Assembly (NCBI GenBank): GCA_002496635.1
Contig: DAKQ01000102.1
Span: 1 to 21,394 of the forward strand
Reading direction: 5' to 3'
DNA from: Euryarchaeota archaeon UBA82
GTDB taxonomy: Archaea > Thermoplasmatota > Poseidoniia > Poseidoniales > Poseidoniaceae
DNA length: 21,394 nt
The notes beneath the pieces were generated by a model. The model had not been told where the DNA came from, searched no databases, and saw nothing but the letters and a program-made list of their open reading frames with translations. A program made the translations under genes and the position numbers. Positions 1 through 8,910 of the stretch are shown here, one piece after another (within the stretch, counting starts at the first letter, position 1; every line of letters starts with the position of its first letter).

Positions 1-690
1 TTCTCTGGAAAACCTTCTACTGAGATGGAGTTTCTTGAGGTTGGTGGAAACCTATTGAAACCTGATGGAATCGCATTTTCACTTTCTAATGGAATGGGAT
101 TTGAAGAAAAGATGGTTCATGCCTTTGGCGCAAAACGTGTTCTTTCCGCAACGACAACGCATGGTGCCTACAGGCCAAAACCAGGTCAAGTCGAATGGGC
201 TGGTAAAGGTCAAATCATGCTTGGATCTTTCATCCATCCTTTTTCCTTTGAAGATTTCAAACCGCTTTTATCCACCTTGAATGAATCAGAATTGGCTCCT
301 CTATGGGTTGATGATGGAAGAGCCGCATTATGGAATAAAATGCTGCTCAATATTGCAATCAACCCTGTTGCAGCTGTAATCGGGAAAGAAAATTCTGCTC
401 TATTAGAACCAATAATATTCGATTCTGTTGTTGCTTTAATGTTTGAAGGGGTAAAGATTGCACGAATGGAGGGGATTGAGCTCGAATCTGATGAACATCT
501 CGTTGATCGATTACGAGAAGTTCTCGTTCAAACAGGTACAAATTATTGTTCAATGCTGCAAGATGTTCGTGCAGGAAGGCCGACAGAAATTGAAATCCTA
601 AATGCTGAAATCTGTAGGAGAGGGGAGCGATTAGGTATTGCGACCCCTCTAAATCAACTCATGACCTCTCTTATTCGTCAGTTACGATAA
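1..690 (+). CDS. panE: 2-dehydropantoate 2-reductase (ketopantoate reductase), 5'-truncated
   Basis: This enzyme reduces 2-dehydropantoate to pantoate with NADPH in the pantothenate/coenzyme A route; in archaea the product is used by pantoate kinase. The reading frame is open from base 1, so the N-terminal Rossmann GxGxxG motif and the true start lie left of the window. About 229 residues are visible. They include the central piece with SNGMGFEEK and the TTTHGAYR segment. The C-terminal helical domain has NKMLLNIAINPVAAVIG, whose Lys is the general acid/base of the family, and a late segment DVRAGRPTEIEILNAEI that carries the conserved substrate-contacting region. The stop TAA ends at 690, so the last 20 bases overlap the convergent nadB 3' end. 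The family call is firm; the missing start is only a window-edge effect. Confidence 0.9.
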   Translation, partial: FSGKPSTEMEFLEVGGNLLKPDGIAFSLSNGMGFEEKMVHAFGAKRVLSATTTHGAYRPKPGQVEWAGKGQIMLGSFIHPFSFEDFKPLLSTLNESELAPLWVDDGRAALWNKMLLNIAINPVAAVIGKENSALLEPIIFDSVVALMFEGVKIARMEGIELESDEHLVDRLREVLVQTGTNYCSMLQDVRAGRPTEIEILNAEICRRGERLGIATPLNQLMTSLIRQLR

Positions 691-2275
691 GATCCTTGTT
701 GAAATGGAGTCCTCTATTTTCAGTTCGAGTATTCGCATCCTCTGCTACAAGACGTCCAACAAGAACCATATTCCGAAGTTCTACAATTTCACGAGTAGGG
801 ATGCTCGTTTTCCAAATAGCATCAATCTCTTGTTCTAAGAGGGTTAAGCGACGAATGGCTCGTTGAAGGCGTGAATATTTCCTCGATACACCGACTTCAA
901 ATCGCATCGTTTGGTTCAATGTTGTACGATCGTGAGCAATTGAACCATGCTCTGATAACATGTCTAGCCCCTCAGATCTCCACTCAGGCAGGACTTGATG
1001 TTCTGAAGATGGAGGGTTTTCAATAAGATATTCTGAGGTTTGGTGAGCAAAAACAACTGCTTCAAGTAAACTATTCGAGGCAAGTCTATTCGCTCCATGC
1101 ATGCCTGTACAAGCCACTTCACCAATAGCAAAGAGTCCAGGTATAGTTTCATTATCTGAGGCCAGGAAAACCCTCCCATGAATGTCCACTTTCAGTCCAC
1201 CAACCATGTAGTGTGCTGCTGGTCCAACTGGCAATGGATCAGTTCCGAGTGTTAACCCATAGGTTTGCAGACGTTTCGCAATCATTGGGAATCGCTTCCT
1301 CAATTTATCTCCGTCTAAGTGTTCAGTAACGAGCCAAACATGAGATTTTCCAGTTTCTGCAAGTCTTTGGTCGATCGCTCTGGCAACAATATCTCTTGTT
1401 GCCATCGATCCTTCTTTCGAGGCAGTAAGTGTGAAAGAAAGACTTGCTGGGTCTTGCAATTTATTATTAGACCATTTGTTATATCCTTCATGGTCGAGAA
1501 GTACAGCCCCTTCTCCACGAAGAGCTTCTGTAATCAAAAATGGCCGTTCACCTTCCATCATTAAAGCAGTTGGATGGAATTGTACATATGCCATGTCTTC
1601 AATGCAAGCACCTGTTCTATAGGCCATTGCAACACCATCTCCAGTTGCAACTGAAGGATTTGTTGTCTTATCCCACAATTGTCCAGCACCGCCAGTTGCA
1701 AGAAGAACTGCTCCACCAGTGATCGTCTCGACATTTCCAGAATCTTGGTCTAATGCCCAAACACCACAAATTCCTTTTCTAGGATCTTTATGTTCTCTCT
1801 GAATAAGGTCAATTGCCAATGTATTGGGCTTCAGTGAAATATTCGAATGTCGTCGTGCAGCATCGTTTAGAGCACGTTCAATCTCTCTGCCAGTAGCATC
1901 TTTGGCGTGTAGGATACGACGAGATGAATGGCCACCTTCTTGTGCTAATTGGAATTCTCCGTCGGTGGTTTTCTCAAAGTTGACGCCAATTTCAAGTAAA
2001 TCTTGAATGCGGCCACCTGCTTCTTCAACAACCATCTGTACCACGGATTTGTTGCACATACCAGCGCCTGAGCGTAATGTATCTGCGACATGTCCTTCGA
2101 TTTCCTGAACATTTGTCTTATCAAGAATTGCTGCGATTCCACCCTGAGCCCAATTTGTTGAAGAGTCCTTAGGACGCTGTTTGGTAAGGACCGTAACCAT
2201 GAGTCCAGCGTTAGCGAGTCGTAATGCTGCAAATAGCCCTGCGATACCCGTACCGATGATGAGCACTCGCGGCAT
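671..2275 (-). CDS. nadB: L-aspartate oxidase
   Basis: FAD flavoprotein that oxidises L-aspartate to iminoaspartate, the first step of de novo NAD synthesis; quinolinate synthase (NadA) would take the product, but no nadA or nadC is in this window. The 534 residues match the family's usual length. Visible marks are the N-terminal dinucleotide motif GTGIAGL (about residues 8-14), STNWAQGGIAA, the EGGHSSRRILHAKDATG segment, FHPTAL, ITEALRGEGAVL, and near residue 390 HGANRLASNSLLEAV, the FAD/substrate-binding signature shared with succinate dehydrogenase flavoproteins. The C-terminal helical domain is present. The ATG at 2273-2275 has a weak AGGAA about 7 bases upstream. The 3' end overlaps panE by 20 bases in convergent orientation. 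A fumarate reductase/SdhA assignment is less likely because of length and the STNWAQGG motif. Confidence 0.95.
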   Translation of the reverse strand: MPRVLIIGTGIAGLFAALRLANAGLMVTVLTKQRPKDSSTNWAQGGIAAILDKTNVQEIEGHVADTLRSGAGMCNKSVVQMVVEEAGGRIQDLLEIGVNFEKTTDGEFQLAQEGGHSSRRILHAKDATGREIERALNDAARRHSNISLKPNTLAIDLIQREHKDPRKGICGVWALDQDSGNVETITGGAVLLATGGAGQLWDKTTNPSVATGDGVAMAYRTGACIEDMAYVQFHPTALMMEGERPFLITEALRGEGAVLLDHEGYNKWSNNKLQDPASLSFTLTASKEGSMATRDIVARAIDQRLAETGKSHVWLVTEHLDGDKLRKRFPMIAKRLQTYGLTLGTDPLPVGPAAHYMVGGLKVDIHGRVFLASDNETIPGLFAIGEVACTGMHGANRLASNSLLEAVVFAHQTSEYLIENPPSSEHQVLPEWRSEGLDMLSEHGSIAHDRTTLNQTMRFEVGVSRKYSRLQRAIRRLTLLEQEIDAIWKTSIPTREIVELRNMVLVGRLVAEDANTRTENRGLHFNKDLIVTDE

Positions 2276-2360
2276 CGTTTGTTCCTAATGGTCGTGGTTC
2301 TTGACAACATCGGTTTGTTCATGCGATACTCTAATTTGTTCCCGTCTCTAGGCTCAGTAT

Positions 2361-3119
2361 ATGTTGCGTAAGTTAATCGGTCTCATGGGCTTGTTAACTC
2401 TCGTTTTTGTAATTGCGAATGTACACTTTGGGGCTGTAGCCCCATATATTGTTGAGGGAGCTCCTAATTCAAGACTTGATGTCCTTCGATTGGCAGACCC
2501 AGGCTGTACAGTTCCAGAAATGGAAAAAGAAATTTCCGAGACAGGTAGTGCTTTTTGTCTTTCAGAATCAGGTACTTGGGGTACTGCGGATATTATGCTC
2601 TTATGTTGGGGTTTGTTGATTATAACAGCAGGCCGATTCAGAATGCCATCAAATCCTAAACTTGCTCGAAGAATACGTCGAGTGATGATGATTTCTGGAT
2701 CGATGTTATTCGGTTTAGCGATCCTAGATCGCTTCGAATTGTTGCCTACAGGCGCAAATTCAGACACACTCTCAGATTTGGTTCCATTGCCTCTCACTGC
2801 ATGGCAACTACAAATCGTCATGGCCATAGTTGGCGCATTACTCCTTAGAGGCCCCAAATATAATATCTCTGAATTTGAAGAGAATTACCGATCACTGGAG
2901 TCGGAGCGTGAGAAGGAATTGAGAATGCAACAAGTCTTCAATCAAAAGGCAAGAGATATGGCTGCTTCGAAAGAAGGTGTTGCAAAGAGAAGTCGGTTAT
3001 TGGATAGAGATGCAAGTCTTGTCCCATTCAGGACACGAACCTCTCCGAGGGTACGTGCAACTTGTCCATACTGCAAAGGTGGCGGTTGTAAAGAGTGTAG
3101 AATGGCTGGTGTAGTCTGA
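2361..3119 (+). CDS. Four-helix membrane protein with C-terminal cytoplasmic zinc knuckle, function unknown
   Basis: I do not recognise this 252-residue protein. Hydrophobic stretches at about residues 5-25, 76-92, 107-123 and 147-163 predict four membrane helices. The loop between helices 1 and 2 (about residues 26-75) is probably outside and holds Cys49 and Cys66, which could form a disulfide. Positive clusters (RFRM, RRIRR) favour a cytoplasmic face between helices 2 and 3. After helix 4 comes a charged, probably coiled-coil segment (about 170-205). The extreme C-terminus has C235-P-Y-C238 and C243-K-E-C246, a CxxC-x4-CxxC arrangement typical of small zinc ribbons or knuckles. The gene diverges from nadB with an 85-base gap and precedes smc by about 120 bases. 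No strong Shine-Dalgarno is seen, so it may be leaderless. Confidence 0.7.
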   Translation: MLRKLIGLMGLLTLVFVIANVHFGAVAPYIVEGAPNSRLDVLRLADPGCTVPEMEKEISETGSAFCLSESGTWGTADIMLLCWGLLIITAGRFRMPSNPKLARRIRRVMMISGSMLFGLAILDRFELLPTGANSDTLSDLVPLPLTAWQLQIVMAIVGALLLRGPKYNISEFEENYRSLESEREKELRMQQVFNQKARDMAASKEGVAKRSRLLDRDASLVPFRTRTSPRVRATCPYCKGGGCKECRMAGVV

Positions 3120-3177
3120 GACGGCACCATTTTCACTACTCTCAAACGTGTGCCATAGACGCATAATCAACCGATTG

Positions 3178-3184
3178 TTTAAAT
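3178..3184 (+). promoter_or_regulatory. Putative TATA box for the smc-scpA-scpB operon
   Basis: TTTAAAT lies in the gap after the membrane-protein gene. An archaeal TATA box usually sets transcription start about 25 bases downstream, here about 3204-3210. That is past the upstream in-frame ATG at 3192 but before the ATG at 3243, so this box and the GAGGG at 3232-3236 together argue for the 3243 start of SMC. Position is from reading the sequence only; no start-site data. Confidence 0.4.
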
Positions 3185-3242
3185 CCTCTCGATGAACGGT
3201 GTTCGCGTTAAGGTCAGTGAAATATCTGGCAGAGGGATTGGG

Positions 3243-6200
3243 ATGTTTCTAAAAGCACTTGAAATGGAGAACTTCAAATCGTTTCGCGGAGAGGTAGTAA
3301 TTCCTCTCGATCGAGGTTTTTCAGCCATTACTGGACCGAATGGATCTGGAAAATCGAATTGTGGTGACGGAATCCAATTCGTATTAGGCCCTAAATCAAC
3401 ACGTACGATACGCGCTCAAAACACAAAACAACTGATGTTCAATGGTGCTGAAGGTTACAAACCTGCTCGACATTGCACAGTAACATTGGTTTTTGGTAAT
3501 CCGGTTCTATCAAGTGGAAGACGCCGCCTACCAATCGAAAACGATGAAGTGCGCATGACACGTTCAATCCGATTAACCGCTTCTGACAATGTAGTTTCAA
3601 CCTACCTCCTCGATGGAGAGGAAAGTTCTCAGAAATCGTTTCACCGCCTCCTCAACGCAGCCAATGCTCGTCCTGATGGCTACAACATCGTTCTCCAAGG
3701 CGACGTTACTGGTCTGGCTCGAATGACTCCAATTGAACGACGAAAGGTTCTGGATGGGGTCGCTGGTGTTACGTCCTATGATGATGAGATTCGTAAAGCT
3801 AAGAAACAACAGGATAATGTTGACTCCTATCTAGAACGGATTGGAATGCTCCAAGAGGAACAACAAGTTCGCCTCAAGGAACTCTCTGAAGAACGTAAGA
3901 TTGCAGTAAAAGCACAATCTATTACCGATGAACTCACACTTTCCCGTTCTCAACGATATCAGGCGATGTATGCAAGTTTACAATTTGAACTCCAACATCA
4001 AATCGAAGAGCAACTCCGATATGTGGAAGAAGCAGCACTTCTCGAAGCAGAAGTCAAAGAAGGAAGCAAAACACTTGTTAAACTGGATGATCGAATTGGT
4101 GAAATTCAGAAACAAATCGATGCACTGCTCGGAGGCGACGGGAATGCCCTTTCCCAAGCAATTCACAGTTTACGGGTTCAAGTTGACAGGGATAAAGATC
4201 GCATTGAAGACGCGAAACAGGCTGATGTTGATGACAAAGAGGAACTTGAGATATCGCTTGAGCGTTATAATGAAGCAGCAACAGCTCTAACTACCTTGCT
4301 TACCGAGGTTCAAACCAGCAAAAATCAACTCGAAGAATGCGAACGTATGTTGATGGAAGCCCAATCGGAAGAAGATGAAGTTCGAACACTCTTGAAAGGC
4401 TCTGGTAAAACCAATGCTGAACTCAACAGAGCTCTCGGCGATGCAATCGAAAATCTTGAGGAGGCTAAAAAAGCTGTTTCAGCGGCACAATCAGAAGTCG
4501 ATAGGACTGCTGCCCAGGTTGAAATCATCGCCAAATCTCTTGGAAAAGAAGAAGAAAAATTCGAAGAATCTCGGCTCGAACTCGAAGAGAAAGAGGCAGA
4601 ATTCAAGGCGGTTAGTGGAAATGGTAAGAAAGTTGATCGCTCATCACTGACCCAAGGAATAATCGATTCAGAAAATGCAGAATCCAGACTCCTTCAGGAA
4701 AATGCTGCAATCGAGCGAAGAATGACCGAAACAGAACGTCAACTCCGCTCTGCTAGAGCTGAACTTGAATCCAAATCCAATTCGAAAGGAATGGCAGGGG
4801 GTGCAGCAGCAGTAATTGCTGCCCGTGACCGTGGCGAACTTCGCGGTGTAATCGGTACAATCGCTGAATTGTGTGGCCCTATTAACGCTGAACATGAAAC
4901 CGCCCTTGCAACAGCATTCGGCGGAGCAATGACTTCTGTTGTGGTTGATTCGGATCAAGTTGCAGCAGAAGCAATTCGCTGGCTTGCTCAACGAAAAGCA
5001 GGGAGAGCAACGTTCCTTCCTCTGAACAAATTAACTGCAAACCGGGCTGGTGGAAAAGCCATGATGGTTGCAAGAAAGCCCGGTGTTATTGGATTCGCTT
5101 ACGAACTTCTGGAATACGATCCAAGAATTGATGCTGCTATCAAATTCGCTCTTCGAAACACGCTTATTGTGGACAGCATGGAAATAGCTCGACAAAACAT
5201 GGGTGGAGTTCGACTCGTAACAATGCGAGGCGATGTAACTGAAGCAGGAGGCGCTATGGTTGGTGGTTCTCGTGCACGTATGTCCGTTGGATTTGGTGGA
5301 GGAATCGCAGGCGCAAAAGAAGTCGAGCGCCTCTCCTCTGAAATCGAGCGCCTTCGACTTATGTCAGACACAGTATCTGCTGCACTTATTGATGTGCGCG
5401 CGGAACAGAAATCATTGCGAAACCAAATCAATGAACTCGCCAATGAAGAAGGCGCTCTCAAGCGAGAGACGCTACGAGCAGAACTTTCAACGTTCAAGAA
5501 AACCCATGCAAAAATCGTTGGCGAAGTACGTCAATTGAAAGAGCAACTTCAATCACTTGAAGCGCTTGGAAGCGAGCAACTTGAGGCTCTCGATTCTGCA
5601 GAATGTGATGTGGCTGATGCGGAGATCATTCGCAATAATGCTCACAGCGCACTTGAGGATGCAAGTCCTCAGCACTTGAAAGATCGATTGCATGAATGTA
5701 CTGTTAAACGAACCAAGGCCGAAGGAATTCGTTCGAATGCAGAAGTTACATTGAAAGGAGCATCAGAGCGTAAAGACTTACTTACAAACAGCGCTGAAGG
5801 TGAGAAAGAACGTATTTCACAACTCGAATCAGCTCTTTCTACAAGGTCAGAAACTGTCATTCAGTTGAAAGAATCCATCCGAACAAATGGGCTTATTCTT
5901 GCTGAAAAGGAAGCTGAACGAGCCCAATATCTCGAAGAAAATAAGGGGCTTGAAGATGAACGATTAGAATTGGTTGAAGAACGAGCAGGTCTTAATTCAT
6001 CTCTGACACAAAAGGCAAACCAAGCAAGAAGCCATCGTAATCTCTCTTCTGAATTCGAACGTACTATTCAATTAAAGCGACAGGAACTTCATGGTGTCGA
6101 AATGGATATGGGGGCAACTGGAATTGAGCCTGCTGAAGAAGGAGTAGTGCTCGATAATGTTGCGGATATTGATCGAAGAATTCGAAGACTTGAACGACGA

Positions 6201-7112
6201 TTGGAAGAGTTTGGAATGGTCAACATGCGTGCTATTGAGCAGTATGATGCTGTAGAAGAACGATTGAAAGCCATGGAAGGCGACTTCAAGAAACTGAGAG
6301 ATCGAAAGAAGCAATTGATCGAAGTTGCAGAACGATTAGAAGAACAACGCAAGGTACGGCTGATTGCAGTACTCGAAAAGGTCAATGAGAATTTCAAGAA
6401 GGTGTACAAAGCTGTAAGTAATGGTGGTCGAGGTGAACTCTATCTCGAAAACAAGGATGAGCCTTTCAAGGGCGGCCTGGAACTCTGGGCTCAACCGAAA
6501 GGAAAGTCATCGAATGTTACTCGCCACCAATTGTCAGGAGGCGAGCAATCAGTGGCTGCTTTAGCGCTCATCTTCGCAATTCAAGATTATGATCCTAGCC
6601 CGTTCTATTACTTCGATGAAGTAGACCAAAATCTGGACAGCGTCAATGCTGAATGTATTGCAAAGATGTGTCGAGAGCGCAGTAAGCGTGCGCAATTCAT
6701 TATGGTTACACTCAGGAAGGTTTCACTTCAACTCGCAGATCACCATATTGGAATTACTCACGGGGGGGATGGGTGCAGCCGTAGAATCGTTGATTTCGAC
6801 CAAGAACAAGCAATTGCACTCGGAGAACAAGCGCTCAAAGAAGCAGAGACTGCAGCAGCAACCAATCAAAAGCGAGCCGAAGAAGAAGAAAAGGGTCTTG
6901 CAGAGATGCCAACAGTCCCAGAACCTCTCCCAGCACCGCAGAGCCTTGGGGGTTTGCTGAAGCACATGGTTGAAGATGAAAGTATTGCTTCTTTAACCGA
7001 ACGAGCGATCGAAACAAATGAAGATATTGAAGAACGAGCAAAACTCGTAGAATCAATCGCATCAATGGATGAAGAGGAACAGAAAGAGAACTCTATAGAA
7101 AAGGTTGAATGA
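3243..7112 (+). CDS. smc: Chromosome segregation ATPase SMC
   Basis: Condensin ATPase; it dimerises at the hinge and acts with ScpA and ScpB to compact and separate chromosomes. I chose ATG 3243 (1289 residues) over an in-frame ATG at 3192 because the protein then begins MFLKALEMENFKSF as SMC proteins do, with GAGGG 6 bases upstream. Walker A GPNGSGKS is at about residues 31-38. Two long Glu-rich coiled coils flank a hinge at about 530-685, with the Gly-rich GGAMVGGSRAR near its end. The C-terminal head has the signature LSGGE at 1097-1101 and Walker B FYYFDEVD with D1125 and catalytic E1126. Unusual is an acidic, Pro- and Glu-containing tail of about 100 residues after the head, making the protein longer than typical archaeal SMCs (about 1170-1190). 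A run of seven G at 6762-6768 stays in frame. It is first gene of an smc-scpA-scpB operon. Confidence 0.96.
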   Translation: MFLKALEMENFKSFRGEVVIPLDRGFSAITGPNGSGKSNCGDGIQFVLGPKSTRTIRAQNTKQLMFNGAEGYKPARHCTVTLVFGNPVLSSGRRRLPIENDEVRMTRSIRLTASDNVVSTYLLDGEESSQKSFHRLLNAANARPDGYNIVLQGDVTGLARMTPIERRKVLDGVAGVTSYDDEIRKAKKQQDNVDSYLERIGMLQEEQQVRLKELSEERKIAVKAQSITDELTLSRSQRYQAMYASLQFELQHQIEEQLRYVEEAALLEAEVKEGSKTLVKLDDRIGEIQKQIDALLGGDGNALSQAIHSLRVQVDRDKDRIEDAKQADVDDKEELEISLERYNEAATALTTLLTEVQTSKNQLEECERMLMEAQSEEDEVRTLLKGSGKTNAELNRALGDAIENLEEAKKAVSAAQSEVDRTAAQVEIIAKSLGKEEEKFEESRLELEEKEAEFKAVSGNGKKVDRSSLTQGIIDSENAESRLLQENAAIERRMTETERQLRSARAELESKSNSKGMAGGAAAVIAARDRGELRGVIGTIAELCGPINAEHETALATAFGGAMTSVVVDSDQVAAEAIRWLAQRKAGRATFLPLNKLTANRAGGKAMMVARKPGVIGFAYELLEYDPRIDAAIKFALRNTLIVDSMEIARQNMGGVRLVTMRGDVTEAGGAMVGGSRARMSVGFGGGIAGAKEVERLSSEIERLRLMSDTVSAALIDVRAEQKSLRNQINELANEEGALKRETLRAELSTFKKTHAKIVGEVRQLKEQLQSLEALGSEQLEALDSAECDVADAEIIRNNAHSALEDASPQHLKDRLHECTVKRTKAEGIRSNAEVTLKGASERKDLLTNSAEGEKERISQLESALSTRSETVIQLKESIRTNGLILAEKEAERAQYLEENKGLEDERLELVEERAGLNSSLTQKANQARSHRNLSSEFERTIQLKRQELHGVEMDMGATGIEPAEEGVVLDNVADIDRRIRRLERRLEEFGMVNMRAIEQYDAVEERLKAMEGDFKKLRDRKKQLIEVAERLEEQRKVRLIAVLEKVNENFKKVYKAVSNGGRGELYLENKDEPFKGGLELWAQPKGKSSNVTRHQLSGGEQSVAALALIFAIQDYDPSPFYYFDEVDQNLDSVNAECIAKMCRERSKRAQFIMVTLRKVSLQLADHHIGITHGGDGCSRRIVDFDQEQAIALGEQALKEAETAAATNQKRAEEEEKGLAEMPTVPEPLPAPQSLGGLLKHMVEDESIASLTERAIETNEDIEERAKLVESIASMDEEEQKENSIEKVE

Positions 7113-7122
7113 GGCGATTTCA

Positions 7123-8298
7123 ATGAGTCAAAAAGGTCTAGATCAATGGTTCCTGCGACAGGATGTCATTGATCAATTGCTCCAAAGTGGAGATGATGAT
7201 CTTGAAGGAATCAATGCTTATGCTGACCGGATTATGATGATTGCTCAGACTGAGGAAGCAGAGCATCAAACACTTGATGATCCATTTGACAGAAGTGTTG
7301 CTTTAGTTATGTCCTTAGTTGGTAGCGAAGGATTGGATGCCTGGAATATTGACTTGACGAGTTTTCTAAAACAGTTTACAAAGAGGGTGAAATCTCAAGC
7401 AAATAATTTGGATTTACCTGCATGTGGTCGACTCATTCGAATGGCTTGGGAAGTACTCCACCATCAAGCAGCCCTCCTTTTTGACCGCGTACAATATCAG
7501 GATCAAGATGATGATTGGGGCGCAGACTTTGATTTTGGTTGGGAGGCCGAATACGACGATCACGAATTCCATTTCACAAATACTGTTCTTCAAGGAGATG
7601 CTGATGATGTCCTCGCTGGGCTCTTCGATGAGCGTGTACGTCGAGATGAAGGCCGACCAGTTACATTGGGTGAACTTCTTTCAGCCCTAAAAGATGCAGC
7701 AGATGATGCTGATGCAATTAAACAACGTGAGGAAAATAGAGCAGCCCATGCTGTCGAATTAGAAGATATGCTTTCAAATGTCGGGGGTCGAATGCACAAT
7801 GAAGATTTGGATGGCGATATTGAACGGTGTTGGACAGCACTTCGTCAAACAACTCAAGCATTAAAATCGAATAATGTTCCACTCTCAGAAGTAATGAATT
7901 CGCTCAGACCAATCTTAGAGAACACGTTCGGAGTCATTCCCGAAGGATATGAAAAAGATGCGAAAGTGAGTTCCTTTATTGCGGGCTTATTCTTGACCCA
8001 CAAAGGAATTGCTTCAATCACTCAAGGAAATGACATTACAGATGTCATAATGATTGAAGATCTCTGGCCCAAATTAACTAATTTCGTTGAAGTAATCGAG
8101 GCGAGTCAGGAAGAGGATGAAGTTTCCTTGACAAATCGGGAAGAAGCAAAAACCGGTTCAGTGCTTCATGCTGAGCGCTTACAGATAAGAGCAGAGAAAG
8201 CACGTGAAGCAGAAGAGAAGAGACGCTTGAAGAAGGAAAAAGAAGCTCTACAAGAAGAAAACAAAATCAATGAAGATTTAGATTGGCTTGTCGAATGA
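7123..8298 (+). CDS. scpA: Segregation and condensation protein A (kleisin)
   Basis: Kleisin subunit that bridges the two SMC heads and recruits ScpB. It is 391 residues from ATG 7123, which lies 10 bases after the smc stop and behind a GAGG ribosome site; an in-frame TTG at 7105 is less likely. Marks of the family are the N-terminal LDAWNIDLTSFLKQF (compare LDPWDIDI in bacterial ScpA), the middle RPVTLGELLSALKDA, and a C-terminal winged helix including SSFIAGLFLTHKGIASITQ that should contact the SMC cap. It is longer than common ScpA (about 250 residues). A strongly acidic insert (DDDWGADFDFGWEAEYDD) sits before the RPVTL segment, and after the winged helix comes a charged helical tail rich in Glu, Lys and Arg. 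Its position between smc and scpB supports the call. Confidence 0.92.
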   Translation: MSQKGLDQWFLRQDVIDQLLQSGDDDLEGINAYADRIMMIAQTEEAEHQTLDDPFDRSVALVMSLVGSEGLDAWNIDLTSFLKQFTKRVKSQANNLDLPACGRLIRMAWEVLHHQAALLFDRVQYQDQDDDWGADFDFGWEAEYDDHEFHFTNTVLQGDADDVLAGLFDERVRRDEGRPVTLGELLSALKDAADDADAIKQREENRAAHAVELEDMLSNVGGRMHNEDLDGDIERCWTALRQTTQALKSNNVPLSEVMNSLRPILENTFGVIPEGYEKDAKVSSFIAGLFLTHKGIASITQGNDITDVIMIEDLWPKLTNFVEVIEASQEEDEVSLTNREEAKTGSVLHAERLQIRAEKAREAEEKRRLKKEKEALQEENKINEDLDWLVE

Positions 8299-8307
8299 GG
8301 TGATAAC

Positions 8308-8910
8308 ATGACAGAATTAGCATTAGAAACTCTCCTTGAAGCCACATTGTTTGGATCAGGCAAGTCAATGTCAATCTCTGAACTTTCAGAGTCTCTTGGA
8401 TATGAGCAAGATGAGATTACAGAATCTTTGGGTAATCTCCAAGGGACTATGAAGCGAAGAAGAGGCGGAGCACTACGTCTTGTTGAAATTGGTGGTAAAT
8501 GGGCTATGGAGGTTCGTAATGAAGTTACACAACACCTTCCTGCGAGTACGAAGACTGATATGCCCAAGAAGTTGCTCAAAGCAGCTGCATTAATTGCATA
8601 TCATCAACCGATGCATCAATCCCGTCTCGTTGAATTACTTGGTCAAAAAGCGTATGATTACGTACGAGAACTTGCTCAATATGGGATGATTCAAAGAAGA
8701 AAGGAAGGAAATACTCGCCGTTTAACGACCACTCGCCGTTTTTCAGAAGCGTTTGGTTGTCCTCATACTGACCTAAGGAAGGTAAGAAAATGGTTCAGAG
8801 AACAGGTTACGGACGCAGGACTCTTTGATGGGATGCAAGAAGTTGATGCATTACAAGAAGTTGGTGAAGATGGCCTTATCCAAGCCACTTTACCATTAGA
8901 AGAAGAGTGA
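8308..8910 (+). CDS. scpB: Segregation and condensation protein B
   Basis: Small dimeric winged-helix partner of ScpA in the condensin complex, here 200 residues. The start ATG follows GAGGTGAT by a few bases and lies 9 bases after the scpA stop, so the three condensin genes are very likely co-transcribed and co-translated. The N-terminus reads LETLLEATLFGSGKSMSISE, the usual ScpB opening (about residues 6-25). The middle has LLKAAALIAYHQPMHQSRL, matching the conserved AL-x-IIAY-x-QPI segment of the second winged helix. This is followed by YDYVRELAQYGMIQRRKEG and TTRRFSEAFGC, the typical recognition-helix and wing region. The stop TGA at 8908-8910 directly abuts the stop of convergent hmgA. 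Confidence 0.93.
   Translation: MTELALETLLEATLFGSGKSMSISELSESLGYEQDEITESLGNLQGTMKRRRGGALRLVEIGGKWAMEVRNEVTQHLPASTKTDMPKKLLKAAALIAYHQPMHQSRLVELLGQKAYDYVRELAQYGMIQRRKEGNTRRLTTTRRFSEAFGCPHTDLRKVRKWFREQVTDAGLFDGMQEVDALQEVGEDGLIQATLPLEEE

Noticed and set aside
2354..2857. Reverse-strand open frame of 167 codons opposite the membrane-protein gene
   Set aside because: The plus-strand frame has clear membrane helices and a zinc knuckle; the reverse product has no recognisable pattern and overlaps it fully.
3192..3242. Upstream in-frame ATG as start of SMC
   Set aside because: It adds 17 residues not seen at SMC N-termini, has no ribosome site, and lies only 8 bases after a likely TATA box, so it would precede the expected transcript start.
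4325..5497. Long reverse-strand open frames inside smc (for example 4325-4606 and 5099-5497)
   Set aside because: Their products are Ser/Arg/Phe-rich, as expected from the antisense of Glu-rich coiled coil; there is no ribosome site or domain.
6762..6768. Run of seven G in smc as a frameshift
   Set aside because: The reading frame before and after matches SMC head sequence, so the gene is intact.
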